Positions 10,053 through 18,180 are shown, numbered from the stretch's first letter. The stretch is 27,719 nucleotides of DNA from JABCPE02 sp963516675 (GCA_963516675.1 CAUQBH010000017.1:1-27719), one strand, 5' to 3'. Program-made: numbers and translations. Notes: generated from the sequence alone by a model not told the origin.

Positions 10053-10637
10053 TTATATATTTTTTAAAACTTGTTTTACCAATTCTTCTACACTTGCTTC
10101 TTGATTTTGTTTCAAAATCTTGTCCGCCATTTTCTCACTGGTCTTTCTTGGAATACCCAACACCTCTAATGCTGATAACGCTTCTTCTTTTATTTTATTA
10201 TCAAGAATCGTTGTGCTACCCGCTCCTAAACCATCAAATTTCTGAACTTTATCTCTCAAATCTATGATGATTCTCTCTGCCGTTTTAGCGCCTATTCCTT
10301 TTACTTTTTGAAGAACACCGCTGTTACCAGACAAAATAGCTTGGGCAATATCCGAAAGCTCTAATGACGAAAGCAAAATCATCGCAGACACCGCTCCCAC
10401 GCCATTTACACTGATAAGGAGATTAAACATCTCTCTCTCCTCTTTATCAAAAAAGCCAAAAAGCAAATGGGCATCTTCACGGATAATCTGCTGAGTGTAT
10501 ATTGTAGATTCTTTTCCTAAATGCAGTTTTTGTGATGTCTGCACGCTAATTCCCACATAATAGCCCACACCGCCAACATCCATGACGGCATAAGTAGGAG
10601 TCAGCTCACTGACAACACCTCTAAGATAAAAAATCAT
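10053..10637 (-). CDS. ruvA: Holliday junction branch migration protein RuvA
   Basis: RuvA binds four-way junctions as a tetramer and loads the RuvB motor for branch migration in recombination repair. The 194 residues show the three RuvA domains: an N-terminal OB fold (about 1-62, starting MIFYLRGVVSEL), tandem helix-hairpin-helix motifs (VNGVGAVSAMILLSSL and VKGIGAKTAERIIIDLRDK), and, after a flexible linker, the C-terminal RuvB-contacting domain (EEALSALEVLGI onward). It is the gene immediately upstream of sprA with a 10-bp gap, so RuvA and the secretion translocon share a transcript. Confidence 0.96.
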   Translation of the reverse strand: MIFYLRGVVSELTPTYAVMDVGGVGYYVGISVQTSQKLHLGKESTIYTQQIIREDAHLLFGFFDKEEREMFNLLISVNGVGAVSAMILLSSLELSDIAQAILSGNSGVLQKVKGIGAKTAERIIIDLRDKVQKFDGLGAGSTTILDNKIKEEALSALEVLGIPRKTSEKMADKILKQNQEASVEELVKQVLKNI

Positions 10638-10659
10638 TTGTATTTTTTTAAAATTCCTA

Positions 10660-10667
10660 CAAAGTTA
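10660..10667 (-). promoter_or_regulatory. Putative -7 box for the ruvA-sprA unit
   Basis: On the minus strand TAACTTTG fits TAnnTTTG and is 22 bp upstream of the ruvA ATG, in the 40-bp gap after the NdpA-like gene. A -33 TTG at standard spacing would fall inside the upstream gene and is not evident. Confidence 0.45.
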
Positions 10668-10677
10668 CAAAATAAAT

Positions 10678-11691
10678 TTAATTTTCTTCCTGATAATAAA
10701 CCTTATAGAATTTCCCTTTTTCATCCTCTCCCTGTTCTATTTTTCTACGGTCGCCATGCACATAGATATGGAAGTTTTTATCCAGTTTTATTACAGATTT
10801 ATAATTTCTGGCTTGTTTCTTTACAGCCGCCTCAGAAATAGGAAATTCCTCTGCGATATCCACCTGAAACTCCTGCTCGTATTCGGTTTTATAATTAGAG
10901 AAACTCTCTATCACATTTTTGTCCTGCAAAACTTCGTTGGTAAATTCATCAAAATCAAATCGCTCTTTTTCTTTGAAAAAATTGATTGTCTTGTTCAAGA
11001 AATCGGCTTGGTCAGCCTTCGAAACCTCGAATTCCTGCGGAAGCTGATTGGTTATATAATTTTTATAAAGACTCAGCGTACTCTCCGTGCTGAAATACTC
11101 ATCATTTCTCTGGCGAATGTGCAGGAACTTATCAAACCAATATTCAGAATCTCCATTTTTATTATTGTCAAAAGCCTTCACCACAAAGCCCTCTTCCTTC
11201 TGAATGTTGTAAATCATACAGCCTTTGTCTATTTTACTGAGATTAAACCCAAAATCCTTATTTACTTGGAAATTTTCATCTTCTGCCAGCACTTTCAAAA
11301 AAGTATCTTTTTTTTCCATTTTAAAAATCCCCAAAGAGTCCATTTTCTCGCCATTTTCCGAATCATCCTCAAAATAGACCACACAGCACTCCCCAGACAA
11401 AACTCTCGGATTATCAGTGATTTCGTAGAGATACTTAGCTATTTTTCGGGAATGCTCATGAAACCAGTCTTTCTCCTCAAAAATCTCCGAAACATAGGTA
11501 TAAAGCTCATTGTTTTCTATATTAGATTCATGATAAAACTGAAATTTCTCTTCTGATTTAAAGGATTTTATGAAAAAATCTGATAAAAATTCTCTCATAT
11601 CCTCCTCCAAAATCAGTTCTCCCTCCGAAAGAAAAAGCCCCTCTTGATTGATTTTATTTCCTACTCTATGGATAGATATTTTTGTAAACAT
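10678..11691 (-). CDS. Nucleoid-associated protein, NdpA/YejK family
   Basis: The 337-residue product begins with MFTKISIHRVGNKIN and resembles the NdpA (YejK, 37-kDa nucleoid-associated) family as found in Bacteroidota, a cytosolic protein linked with nucleoid DNA in E. coli. Family-like points are the N-terminal strand with HRVGNK, the SGECCVVYFED segment in the middle, and the acidic and aromatic-rich C-terminal half with no signal peptide or membrane segment. No catalytic motif is seen. It lies 40 bp upstream of ruvA on the same strand and diverges from lipB. Its cellular role in Bacteroidota is not established. Confidence 0.8.
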   Translation of the reverse strand: MFTKISIHRVGNKINQEGLFLSEGELILEEDMREFLSDFFIKSFKSEEKFQFYHESNIENNELYTYVSEIFEEKDWFHEHSRKIAKYLYEITDNPRVLSGECCVVYFEDDSENGEKMDSLGIFKMEKKDTFLKVLAEDENFQVNKDFGFNLSKIDKGCMIYNIQKEEGFVVKAFDNNKNGDSEYWFDKFLHIRQRNDEYFSTESTLSLYKNYITNQLPQEFEVSKADQADFLNKTINFFKEKERFDFDEFTNEVLQDKNVIESFSNYKTEYEQEFQVDIAEEFPISEAAVKKQARNYKSVIKLDKNFHIYVHGDRRKIEQGEDEKGKFYKVYYQEEN

Positions 11692-11708
11692 TTTATTTTT
11701 ATTTTCTA

Positions 11709-11716
11709 CAAAAATA
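11709..11716 (-). promoter_or_regulatory. Putative -7 box for the NdpA-like gene
   Basis: The minus strand reads TATTTTTG, fitting TAnnTTTG, 17 bp before the start codon in the divergent intergenic region shared with lipB. The region is very AT-rich, so a chance match is possible. Confidence 0.35.
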
Positions 11717-11774
11717 TGATTTTTAATTTATCATTTGTGCTAAATTTTAAGTTTCTCATTTGCCTTATTTTTTA

Positions 11775-11782
11775 TATTTTTG
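11775..11782 (+). promoter_or_regulatory. Putative -7 box for lipB
   Basis: TATTTTTG fits TAnnTTTG but ends only 4 bp before the lipB ATG. If it is used, transcription would start at or next to the start codon, giving a leaderless or nearly leaderless mRNA. No good -33 element was seen. Confidence 0.3.
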
Positions 11783-11786
11783 AAGC

Positions 11787-12488
11787 ATGAATAAACAGGT
11801 AAAATTTGAAGATTTAGAGCTAATAGACTACCAGAAAGCGTGGGATTATCAGGGAGAACTGATGCAAGAAATCATTGACATCAAACTAAAAAACCGAGAA
11901 CTCCCTACTGAAAACCAAATCATTACACCCAATTTCTTTTTATTTGTAGAGCATCCACACATCTACACTTTGGGAAAAAGCGGCGATGAAAATAATATGC
12001 TCATCAACACAGAAAAACTAAAACAAATAAATGCCGATTTCGTAAAAACCAATCGTGGCGGAGATATTACCTACCACGGATTTGGACAGATAGTGGGCTA
12101 TCCTATTTTAGATTTAGAGAATTTTGTCACAGATATCCATCTGTATATGAGAAACTTAGAGGAAGTAATTATAAGAACCATGGCTGACTATGGGCTCCAT
12201 GGCGACCGCTCAAAAGGCGAAACTGGTGTTTGGCTGGATGTAGGAAAGCCCTATGCTAGAAAAATCTGCGCCATGGGTGTAAAGGCTTCCCGATGGGTCA
12301 CCATGCACGGCTTCGCTTTTAATGTCAATACCGACATGAAATATTTTGACTACATCATCCCCTGTGGAATAAAGGGCAAACAAGTCACTTCCCTAGAACA
12401 AGAGCTAGGACAAAAAGTAAATATAGATGAAGTGAAAGATAGAATAAAAAAACATTTCTGCGAAGTATTTGACTGTCAATTTATCTAA
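11787..12488 (+). CDS. lipB: Octanoyl-[acyl-carrier-protein]:protein N-octanoyltransferase LipB
   Basis: LipB moves octanoyl groups from acyl-ACP onto lipoyl domains of 2-oxoacid dehydrogenases and GcvH, ahead of LipA sulfur insertion. The 233-residue protein carries the substrate-binding RGGDITYHG at 90-98, the RKIC segment with the conserved lysine K159, and the catalytic cysteine C193 in IIPCGI. The Lys/Cys pair matches the known dyad spacing of the family (K135/C169 in E. coli, 34 residues apart). The gene stands alone between divergent and convergent neighbours and ends at a strong hairpin. Confidence 0.96.
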   Translation: MNKQVKFEDLELIDYQKAWDYQGELMQEIIDIKLKNRELPTENQIITPNFFLFVEHPHIYTLGKSGDENNMLINTEKLKQINADFVKTNRGGDITYHGFGQIVGYPILDLENFVTDIHLYMRNLEEVIIRTMADYGLHGDRSKGETGVWLDVGKPYARKICAMGVKASRWVTMHGFAFNVNTDMKYFDYIIPCGIKGKQVTSLEQELGQKVNIDEVKDRIKKHFCEVFDCQFI

Positions 12489-12500
12489 AAACAAAAAAAA

Positions 12501-12520
12501 GACCGAAAAAAATTTCGGTC
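12501..12520. terminator. Bidirectional intrinsic terminator between lipB and the beta-barrel gene
   Basis: GACCGAAA (12501-12508) and TTTCGGTC (12513-12520) form an 8-bp perfect stem with a 4-nt loop. An A-run precedes it and a T-rich tract follows, so it works in both directions, serving the convergent lipB and outer-membrane protein genes. Confidence 0.88.
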
Positions 12521-12545
12521 TCTCTTGTTTAACTATGAAATTGTT

Positions 12546-13073
12546 TTAAAAATTATATGCGTATCCTAAATTGATAGATCCAGCATTTGTATTATTTCTA
12601 GTAAATCCTTTATAAGAGAAATATAAGTCATGTCTCTTATCAAAAGAATACCCTAACTTAGGCTGGTAATAGAAAGAACCATTTTCATTTTTTAAATCTT
12701 TTTTAGTAAAAAATGCATAACCTAAATCTGCTCCTAAGAAAACATTAGAATCACCTAAAGTAAATTCTGCTGTAGCAGCTACTGGAATTATTCCTACATC
12801 AGGCATTTTATGCTCCGCTTTACCAAGTATCCCAAGGTCATATGTTGTCTTTTTACCAAAATAGTGAGAGTATCCTGTAGCAACCCCTAATCTGAAGTTC
12901 TCTGCCAATGGATAAAGGTATGCTAAATCTACACCTGCTGTAAAAGTAGTAAATTTACCAAAATCTCCAACTGGTATACCTGCATTTACACCTAATCTAA
13001 TTCCAGATTCAGTTTTTTGAGCGTTCATCAATCCAAAAAGTGCTAAAGCACCTGTTAAAAACAACTTTTTCAT
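12546..13073 (-). CDS. Outer-membrane beta-barrel protein
   Basis: The 175-residue product has a Sec signal peptide (MKKLFLTGALALFGLMNAQ, cleavage near 18-19). The rest alternates short amphipathic strands with aromatic ends (LGVNAGIPVG, AGVDLAYLYP, LGVATGYSHYFG, VFLGADLGYAFF, YQPKLGYSF, LYFSYKGF) and ends with a terminal aromatic strand, SINLGYAYNF. This matches a small, perhaps 8-stranded, OmpA-like or porin-family barrel. It has no peptidoglycan-binding domain. Specific function cannot be assigned. It is monocistronic, with a 113-bp AT-rich leader region that holds no clear TAnnTTTG box. Confidence 0.82.
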   Translation of the reverse strand: MKKLFLTGALALFGLMNAQKTESGIRLGVNAGIPVGDFGKFTTFTAGVDLAYLYPLAENFRLGVATGYSHYFGKKTTYDLGILGKAEHKMPDVGIIPVAATAEFTLGDSNVFLGADLGYAFFTKKDLKNENGSFYYQPKLGYSFDKRHDLYFSYKGFTRNNTNAGSINLGYAYNF

Positions 13074-13149
13074 TTTTACAATATTTAATTAGTTATTGAT
13101 GTTTTATTCTATACAAAACAAATGCCAAACTCCTTTTTTAAAAGAAAAA

Positions 13150-13168
13150 CCCCCATAAATAAAGGGAA
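13150..13168 (-). terminator. Weak terminator after rpe
   Basis: On the minus strand TTCCC and GGGGG can pair (three C-G pairs plus two wobbles) around a 9-nt AT loop, followed by a five-T run, 18 bp past the rpe stop. The stem is short, so the call is tentative. Confidence 0.35.
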
Positions 13169-13186
13169 AAAGACACTTTTAAACTC

Positions 13187-13852
13187 TTATCCGTTTATTA
13201 TTTTTTTCATTTCAGCGATGGTTTCTACTGGTTTTCCATTAAAAATTCCAGACCCAGAAACTATAATATCCGCTCCAGCCTCTGCAACTTCCTGAATATT
13301 ATTAAGTTTTATTCCGCCATCTACTTCTATTTCTATATGATTATGGCCTTTTTCCATAATCATTTGTTTTAGTCTTTTTATTTTATTTAATGCATTAGGG
13401 ATAAAAGACTGCCCACCAAAACCTGGATTCACAGACATTATCAACACCAAATCTATTTCTTCCAATACCTCTTCTATAACGCTCAAACTCGTGTGAGGAT
13501 TTAGAGCGACTCCACTTTTACAGCCTAAACTTCTGATATGCTGTAATGTTCGGTGAAGATGTGTACAAACCTCAGCATGAACGGTAAGATAATCCGCTCC
13601 AGCCTTTACAAAGCTCTCTACATACCGCTCTGGTTTTTCTATCATAAGATGAACATCGCAGGGAATAGAAGAATTTTTCTTAATCGCTTCCACTACGGGA
13701 ATTCCTATAGTAATATTTGGGACAAAATGTCCATCCATCACATCTATATGCAGAAGGTCTGCACCAGCGCTTTCCAGCATATGGATATCTCTGCTCAGAT
13801 TACAAAAATCCGCAGACAACAAAGATGGTGATATTTTTTTCTCTTTTTTCAT
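13187..13852 (-). CDS. rpe: Ribulose-phosphate 3-epimerase
   Basis: Rpe interconverts ribulose-5-phosphate and xylulose-5-phosphate in the pentose phosphate pathway. The 221-residue TIM barrel has the expected metal-site residues H35 and D37 in HIDVMDGHFVPN, H68 in DVHLMIEKP, and the catalytic Asp in EVDGGI. The flexible phosphate-binding loop MSVNPGFGGQSF and the C-terminal phosphate site GADIIVSGSGIF are also present. The start is 10 bp after glpX, so the two form a transcription unit next to tkt-fba. Confidence 0.96.
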   Translation of the reverse strand: MKKEKKISPSLLSADFCNLSRDIHMLESAGADLLHIDVMDGHFVPNITIGIPVVEAIKKNSSIPCDVHLMIEKPERYVESFVKAGADYLTVHAEVCTHLHRTLQHIRSLGCKSGVALNPHTSLSVIEEVLEEIDLVLIMSVNPGFGGQSFIPNALNKIKRLKQMIMEKGHNHIEIEVDGGIKLNNIQEVAEAGADIIVSGSGIFNGKPVETIAEMKKIING

Positions 13853-13862
13853 GGTTTATTTT

Positions 13863-14822
13863 TTAGTGATTTATTCCTTTATGAATTCCTTCTATGAATC
13901 TTATAGAGCCTGATTTAGCGCTGATAACTACACTTTTAGTAGTAATAGTTCCGTTTTCATGGAATTTAACTCCGTCCAGATAGCCTCCACTCGTGATGCC
14001 TGTTGCAGAAAAAACAGCATTTTCAGATTTTATCAATGTATCTAAATGTATAACCTCACTGATGTCAATATTTTCTTTTTTCAAATTAGCGATTTCAGAC
14101 TCCAGCTGTGGCGCTCTCATTCCCTGCATTCCGCCATTAAGGGCTTTCACTGCACACGCCGCCAAAACTCCCTCTGGCGTACCGCCTATTCCCATCAATA
14201 CATCCACTCCTGTATCTGGCATTGCCGCCAAAAGCGCCCCCAAAACATCTCCATCTGTATGTAGTGTAATCCTTGCGCCTGCTTTTCTAATTTCTTCTAT
14301 CATAGCCTTGTGGCGAGGTTTATCCAAGATATAAACCATCAGATCATTTACTTTTTTACTTTCCGCCTCTGCTATTCTATTAAGGTTTTCTGTAACGGAT
14401 TGGGTAATGTCTATCACATTTTTAGCCTTCTCTCCTACTACTAGTTTATTCATATAAAAGGAACTCCCTGGATTCCACATACTTCCTTGGTCAGAAGCTG
14501 CAATCGTAGCAATGGCATTGGGTCTCCCAAGGGCAAGAAGATTAGTCCCCTCCACTGGATCTACAGCGATATCTACACCAGGTCCATTTCCATTTCCCAC
14601 CGTTTCGCCGTTGTAGAGCATAGGCGCATCATCTTTTTCTCCCTCACCGATGATGATAGTTCCATGGACATCAATATACCGAAGAGACTCACGCATCCCA
14701 TCCACTGCCGCTTTGTCCCCTCCATTCTTGTCTCCTGTTCCTATAAAAGCTGCCGCAGAAAGAGCCGCAGATTCAGTAACTCTCACGAGTTCCATCGCGA
14801 TGTTATAATCTAATTTTGACAT
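13863..14822 (-). CDS. glpX: Class II fructose-1,6-bisphosphatase (GlpX type)
   Basis: GlpX hydrolyses fructose-1,6-bisphosphate for gluconeogenesis; several bacterial members also dephosphorylate sedoheptulose-1,7-bisphosphate. The 319-residue sequence shows the class II signature blocks: GTGDKNGGDKAAVDGMR near 28-44, the metal-binding IGEGEKDDAPMLYNGE at 58-73, the DIAVDPVEGTN block at 84-94, and the GIGGTPEGVLAACAVKALNGG region. It is followed 10 bp later by rpe and preceded by a terminator that separates it from gdx/fba/tkt. Whether the enzyme acts on the seven-carbon substrate cannot be seen from sequence. Confidence 0.95.
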   Translation of the reverse strand: MSKLDYNIAMELVRVTESAALSAAAFIGTGDKNGGDKAAVDGMRESLRYIDVHGTIIIGEGEKDDAPMLYNGETVGNGNGPGVDIAVDPVEGTNLLALGRPNAIATIAASDQGSMWNPGSSFYMNKLVVGEKAKNVIDITQSVTENLNRIAEAESKKVNDLMVYILDKPRHKAMIEEIRKAGARITLHTDGDVLGALLAAMPDTGVDVLMGIGGTPEGVLAACAVKALNGGMQGMRAPQLESEIANLKKENIDISEVIHLDTLIKSENAVFSATGITSGGYLDGVKFHENGTITTKSVVISAKSGSIRFIEGIHKGINH

Positions 14823-14856
14823 TGTTATTAGTTTTGGTGTTAAAAATACAAAAAAT

Positions 14857-14886
14857 ATCTGGCTGCAAAAAAGTTTACAGCCAGAT
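14857..14886 (-). terminator. Terminator of the tkt-fba-gdx unit
   Basis: ATCTGGCTG (14857-14865) and CAGCCAGAT (14878-14886) form a 9-bp perfect stem with a 12-nt loop. On the minus strand it is followed by ATATTTTTTG, a T-rich tract. It lies between the gdx stop and the glpX start, so glpX-rpe is a separate unit or is reached by readthrough. Confidence 0.85.
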
Positions 14887-14897
14887 TTATTATTCTC

Positions 14898-15218
14898 TTA
14901 GGATGAAGCTAATTTTAGCACGATAACTCCGCTTATGATGAGCAATATACCGAGTGTTCGCATGAATGTAAGAGCATCATTATAAAACACTACTCCCACC
15001 ACGAATGCTCCCACGGCTCCTATGCCAGTCCAAACGCCATAGGCTGTACCCATAGGAATTGTTTTTTGTGCCACCCAAAGCAGAGCGCTACTCACTCCCA
15101 TACATACTACAGCTATGGTCATTCCCTGCCAGCGGAAGTTTTCATTTCCTGCCAATTTTAGACCGATAGGCCAACCAATTTCGAAAAGTCCTGCTAAAAT
15201 TAAATACACCCAAGCCAT
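14898..15218 (-). CDS. SMR-family transporter, Gdx/SugE-like (probable guanidinium exporter)
   Basis: The 106-residue protein has four transmembrane helices and the central acidic residue E13 in AGLFEIGWPIGLK, the proton/cation site of small multidrug resistance pumps. It follows the Gdx (SugE) subtype, whose tested members export guanidinium, rather than the promiscuous EmrE type: G10/E13/W16 in helix 1 and GTAYGVWTGIGAVGA in helix 3 match Gdx-Eco closely. Its ATG overlaps the fba stop codon by one base (TAATG), so it is translationally coupled to fructose-bisphosphate aldolase, an unusual partner. No guanidine riboswitch is possible at this position because there is no leader. Confidence 0.85.
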   Translation of the reverse strand: MAWVYLILAGLFEIGWPIGLKLAGNENFRWQGMTIAVVCMGVSSALLWVAQKTIPMGTAYGVWTGIGAVGAFVVGVVFYNDALTFMRTLGILLIISGVIVLKLASS

Positions 15219-16168
15219 TATTTCAAGCTTTGTCTTACATATTCTAATTGATTAGCAGACAATAGTTTATTAGATTTATCTACGATAAAATCAGCATATT
15301 CTTTCACGAAAACTTTTCCTGGAGCTCTGAAATCAAACTGCTCTGGTTTTTCTTTGAAAAACTCTCTGTGAACTCTTGTCCAAACCAATCTACCATCAGT
15401 ATCGATATTTACTTTTGTCACACCTAATTTCACTGCTCTTGCAAATTCATCAGCATTCACACCTTGTGCAGAAGGGTCCATAGCACCACCAGCAGCATTG
15501 ATTCTTTCTACCTCTGCTCTTGGAACAGAACTAGAACCATGCATTACCAAAGGAAAACCTGGAAGCTGTCTTTGGATTTCTTCGATTCTGTCAAAGTGAA
15601 GTCCTTGCTTTCCTGAAAACTTGTAAGCTCCGTGGCTAGTTCCGATAGCAACAGCTAAAGAGTCACAACCTGTAAGCTCTACGAATTTCTTAGCTTCTAG
15701 TGGGTCTGTAAGCATCGCGTGTTTTTCATCAACTTGGATATCTTCTTCCACACCTCCTAGCATTCCTAATTCAGACTCTACACTGATTCCCTTAGCGTGA
15801 GCTTTTTCCACTACTCTTTTCGTGATTTCTACATTTTTCTCAAAAGACTCGTGAGATGCATCAATCATCACTGAGCTGTAAAATCCTGAATCTATACAGT
15901 CATAGCATGTCTGCTCATCTCCGTGGTCTAAATGCACCGCGAAAATAAGGTCTGGATAGATTTCTTCAGCAGCACGGATGATGCCTTCTATCATTTTAGG
16001 GTTAGCGTAGTTTCTCGCTCCTTTTGATAACTGAACGATGAACGGCGCCTGTGCTTTAGCATGTCCTTCGAAAAGCCCTAAAGCCTGCTCCATGTTGTTA
16101 ATATTATACGCTCCTACTGCAAATTTCCCGTATGCAGCCTTGAATAATTGATCGGTAGTAACTATCAT
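15218..16168 (-). CDS. fba: Class II fructose-bisphosphate aldolase
   Basis: This zinc-dependent aldolase cleaves or forms fructose-1,6-bisphosphate; related enzymes also condense erythrose-4-phosphate with dihydroxyacetone phosphate to sedoheptulose-1,7-bisphosphate. The 316 residues show the metal/catalytic motif AVHLDHGD (D81 catalytic, H82 zinc ligand), ESELGMLGG, the zinc-binding GTSHGAYK, the phosphate/K+ site VMHGSSSVP, and KVNIDTDGRL. The length and motifs suit the class IIB/tagatose-like branch. It lies 26 bp after tkt and overlaps gdx by one base. Confidence 0.95.
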   Translation of the reverse strand: MIVTTDQLFKAAYGKFAVGAYNINNMEQALGLFEGHAKAQAPFIVQLSKGARNYANPKMIEGIIRAAEEIYPDLIFAVHLDHGDEQTCYDCIDSGFYSSVMIDASHESFEKNVEITKRVVEKAHAKGISVESELGMLGGVEEDIQVDEKHAMLTDPLEAKKFVELTGCDSLAVAIGTSHGAYKFSGKQGLHFDRIEEIQRQLPGFPLVMHGSSSVPRAEVERINAAGGAMDPSAQGVNADEFARAVKLGVTKVNIDTDGRLVWTRVHREFFKEKPEQFDFRAPGKVFVKEYADFIVDKSNKLLSANQLEYVRQSLK

Positions 16169-16194
16169 TTCTTTTATTTTTATTGGTTATTTTT

Positions 16195-18180
16195 CTATTT
16201 TAATGAATTTACAGCCTCTACGATAGCATCAGTTGTAATTCCGAATTCTTTATAAAGTGTTTTATATGGTGCTGAAGCTCCGAATCTGTCCAATCCTATC
16301 ACTCGCCCTTCTAAGCCTACATATTTATACCAACCCAAGGTAACACCTGCCTCTACAGCCACTCTTTTCAGAATGTTTTTAGGCAAGACAGATTCTTTGT
16401 ATTCCTGCGGCTGCTCATCAAAAATGTTGGTACTCGGCATAGAAACTATTCTTACTTTTACGCCTTGTTCATTAAGTTTGGTTTTTGCTTCTACAGCCAA
16501 TTCCACCTCTGAACCTGTAGCGATGATAATCGCCTCAAAATCTTTGTCTTCGCAAAGAACATATCCTCCTTTCTGAGCTTCTTCAGATTTTGCCCATCCA
16601 AGTTCTGCTCTATCATAAACAGGAAGATTTTGTCTTGTAAGAACTAAACAAGTAGGTCCTTTTTTGTTCTTTAATGCTGATTTCCAAGCCTCTGCAGTTT
16701 CATTAGCATCCATAGGACGAATTACAGTCATATTTGGAATTGTTCTATAAGCCCAAAGATGTGCTTCTGGCTGGTGCGTAGGCCCATCCTCTCCTAATCC
16801 GATGGAATCATGAGTAAGCACATACACCACCTGCTGCTCCATAAGAGCCGACATACGCATCGCTGGTCTCATATAATCCGAGAACACGAAGAATGTCCCT
16901 GAATAAGGCAAAACTCCACCATGAAGAGCCATTCCGTTCATTATCGCTGCCATACCATGCTCACGCACTCCGTATCTGATGTATCTTCCTTTCGGGTTTT
17001 CTGGTGAGAAAGACTCCTCTCCTGCTGGAAGAGTGTTGTTAGACGGCGTCAAATCCGCTGAACCACCCATCAGCTGAGGAATATATTTCGCTATATGATT
17101 TAGAACCGTTCCCGAAGCAGAACGAGTAGCGATTGCTTTCTCGGAACTGAACTGAGGAATATCAAGAGCTTCTCTGGAGATTTCTCCTTTTATGCTGTTT
17201 TCTAATTCTTTAGCGGCTTCTTGGTTTTTATTTTTATAATTTTCCCAAAGTCCATTCCATTTGTTTTCAAGGTTTTCACCTTTTTCTTGAGTTTTAGTTC
17301 TTAAATCAGAAATTTCATTTGGAACGAAGAAAGATTTGTCTTTCGGAAGACCTAATTTTTCTTTCATCAGCTCAATTTCTTCCGCTGGGAAAGGCTCTCC
17401 GTGAGCTTTGGATGTTCCTGCTCTATTCGGCGAACCAAAACCGATGATAGTTTTACAAATGATGATAGACGGCTTAGATTTTTCTTTTTTTGCTTCTGCT
17501 ATAGCAGCATTGATTTGGTCATAATCATGCCCATCAATCTCAAGAACCTGCCATCCATACGCCTCAAATCTCTTTCTGGTATCTTCTGTGAAAGAAATGT
17601 GCGTAGGTCCATCTATGGTGATATTATTGCTGTCATAAAGCATAATCAGTTTTCCTAATTTATTATGCCCCGCAAAAGAACACGCCTCGTGAGAAATTCC
17701 CTCTTGCAGACAGCCATCACCCGCCACCACATAAGTATAATGGTCTATAATCTCACTGCCTTCTCTATTATATCTTGCTGCCAAAGAAGCCTCTGCCAGA
17801 GCAAAACCTACTGCATTGGCTACGCCCTGTCCTAGTGGTCCCGTAGTGGTTTCCACCCCTGCAGTTACGAAGTTTTCTGGGTGCCCAGGAGTTTTACTGC
17901 CCCATTGTCTAAATGCCTTCAAATCATCCATAGACAAATCATATCCATAAAGATGCAACAAGCTGTAAATAAGCATACTACCATGCCCTGCTGATAGGAT
18001 AAATCTGTCTCTATTGAGCCATTTAGGGTTTTTCGGGTTAAAATTCATATGTTCAGACCAGAGAACAGCACACACATCTGCCATCCCAAGCGGCATCCCA
18101 GGGTGCCCAGAGTTCGCCGCTGCCACACCATCCACAGAGAGTCCTCTAATAGTGTTCGCAATGATTTTACAAGAGTTCAT
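16195..18180 (-). CDS. tkt: Transketolase
   Basis: Transketolase moves two-carbon ketol units between sugar phosphates using thiamine diphosphate and a divalent metal. The 661-residue single-chain enzyme has the usual length. It carries ANSGHPGMPLGMADV near the N-terminus, the ThDP-binding GDGCLQEG...NN block at about 154-185, the pyrimidine-domain segment YGVREHGMAAIMNG, and HDSIGLGEDGPTHQPEAHLW, then a C-terminal transketolase domain (IIATGSEVELA onward). It is the first gene of tkt-fba-gdx. The 233-bp upstream region holds the terminator of the preceding two-component unit but no obvious TAnnTTTG box. Confidence 0.97.
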   Translation of the reverse strand: MNSCKIIANTIRGLSVDGVAAANSGHPGMPLGMADVCAVLWSEHMNFNPKNPKWLNRDRFILSAGHGSMLIYSLLHLYGYDLSMDDLKAFRQWGSKTPGHPENFVTAGVETTTGPLGQGVANAVGFALAEASLAARYNREGSEIIDHYTYVVAGDGCLQEGISHEACSFAGHNKLGKLIMLYDSNNITIDGPTHISFTEDTRKRFEAYGWQVLEIDGHDYDQINAAIAEAKKEKSKPSIIICKTIIGFGSPNRAGTSKAHGEPFPAEEIELMKEKLGLPKDKSFFVPNEISDLRTKTQEKGENLENKWNGLWENYKNKNQEAAKELENSIKGEISREALDIPQFSSEKAIATRSASGTVLNHIAKYIPQLMGGSADLTPSNNTLPAGEESFSPENPKGRYIRYGVREHGMAAIMNGMALHGGVLPYSGTFFVFSDYMRPAMRMSALMEQQVVYVLTHDSIGLGEDGPTHQPEAHLWAYRTIPNMTVIRPMDANETAEAWKSALKNKKGPTCLVLTRQNLPVYDRAELGWAKSEEAQKGGYVLCEDKDFEAIIIATGSEVELAVEAKTKLNEQGVKVRIVSMPSTNIFDEQPQEYKESVLPKNILKRVAVEAGVTLGWYKYVGLEGRVIGLDRFGASAPYKTLYKEFGITTDAIVEAVNSLK

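Noticed and set aside
10756..11556. 266-codon plus-strand ORF antisense to the NdpA-like gene
   Set aside because: Its translation is rich in Ile/Phe/Leu, as expected from the complement of a Lys/Glu-rich gene, and has no recognisable domain. The minus-strand frame is family-like.
14898..15218. EmrE/QacE-type multidrug pump call for the SMR gene
   Set aside because: The helix 1 and helix 3 motifs match the Gdx/SugE subtype much better than the promiscuous drug-export subtype.
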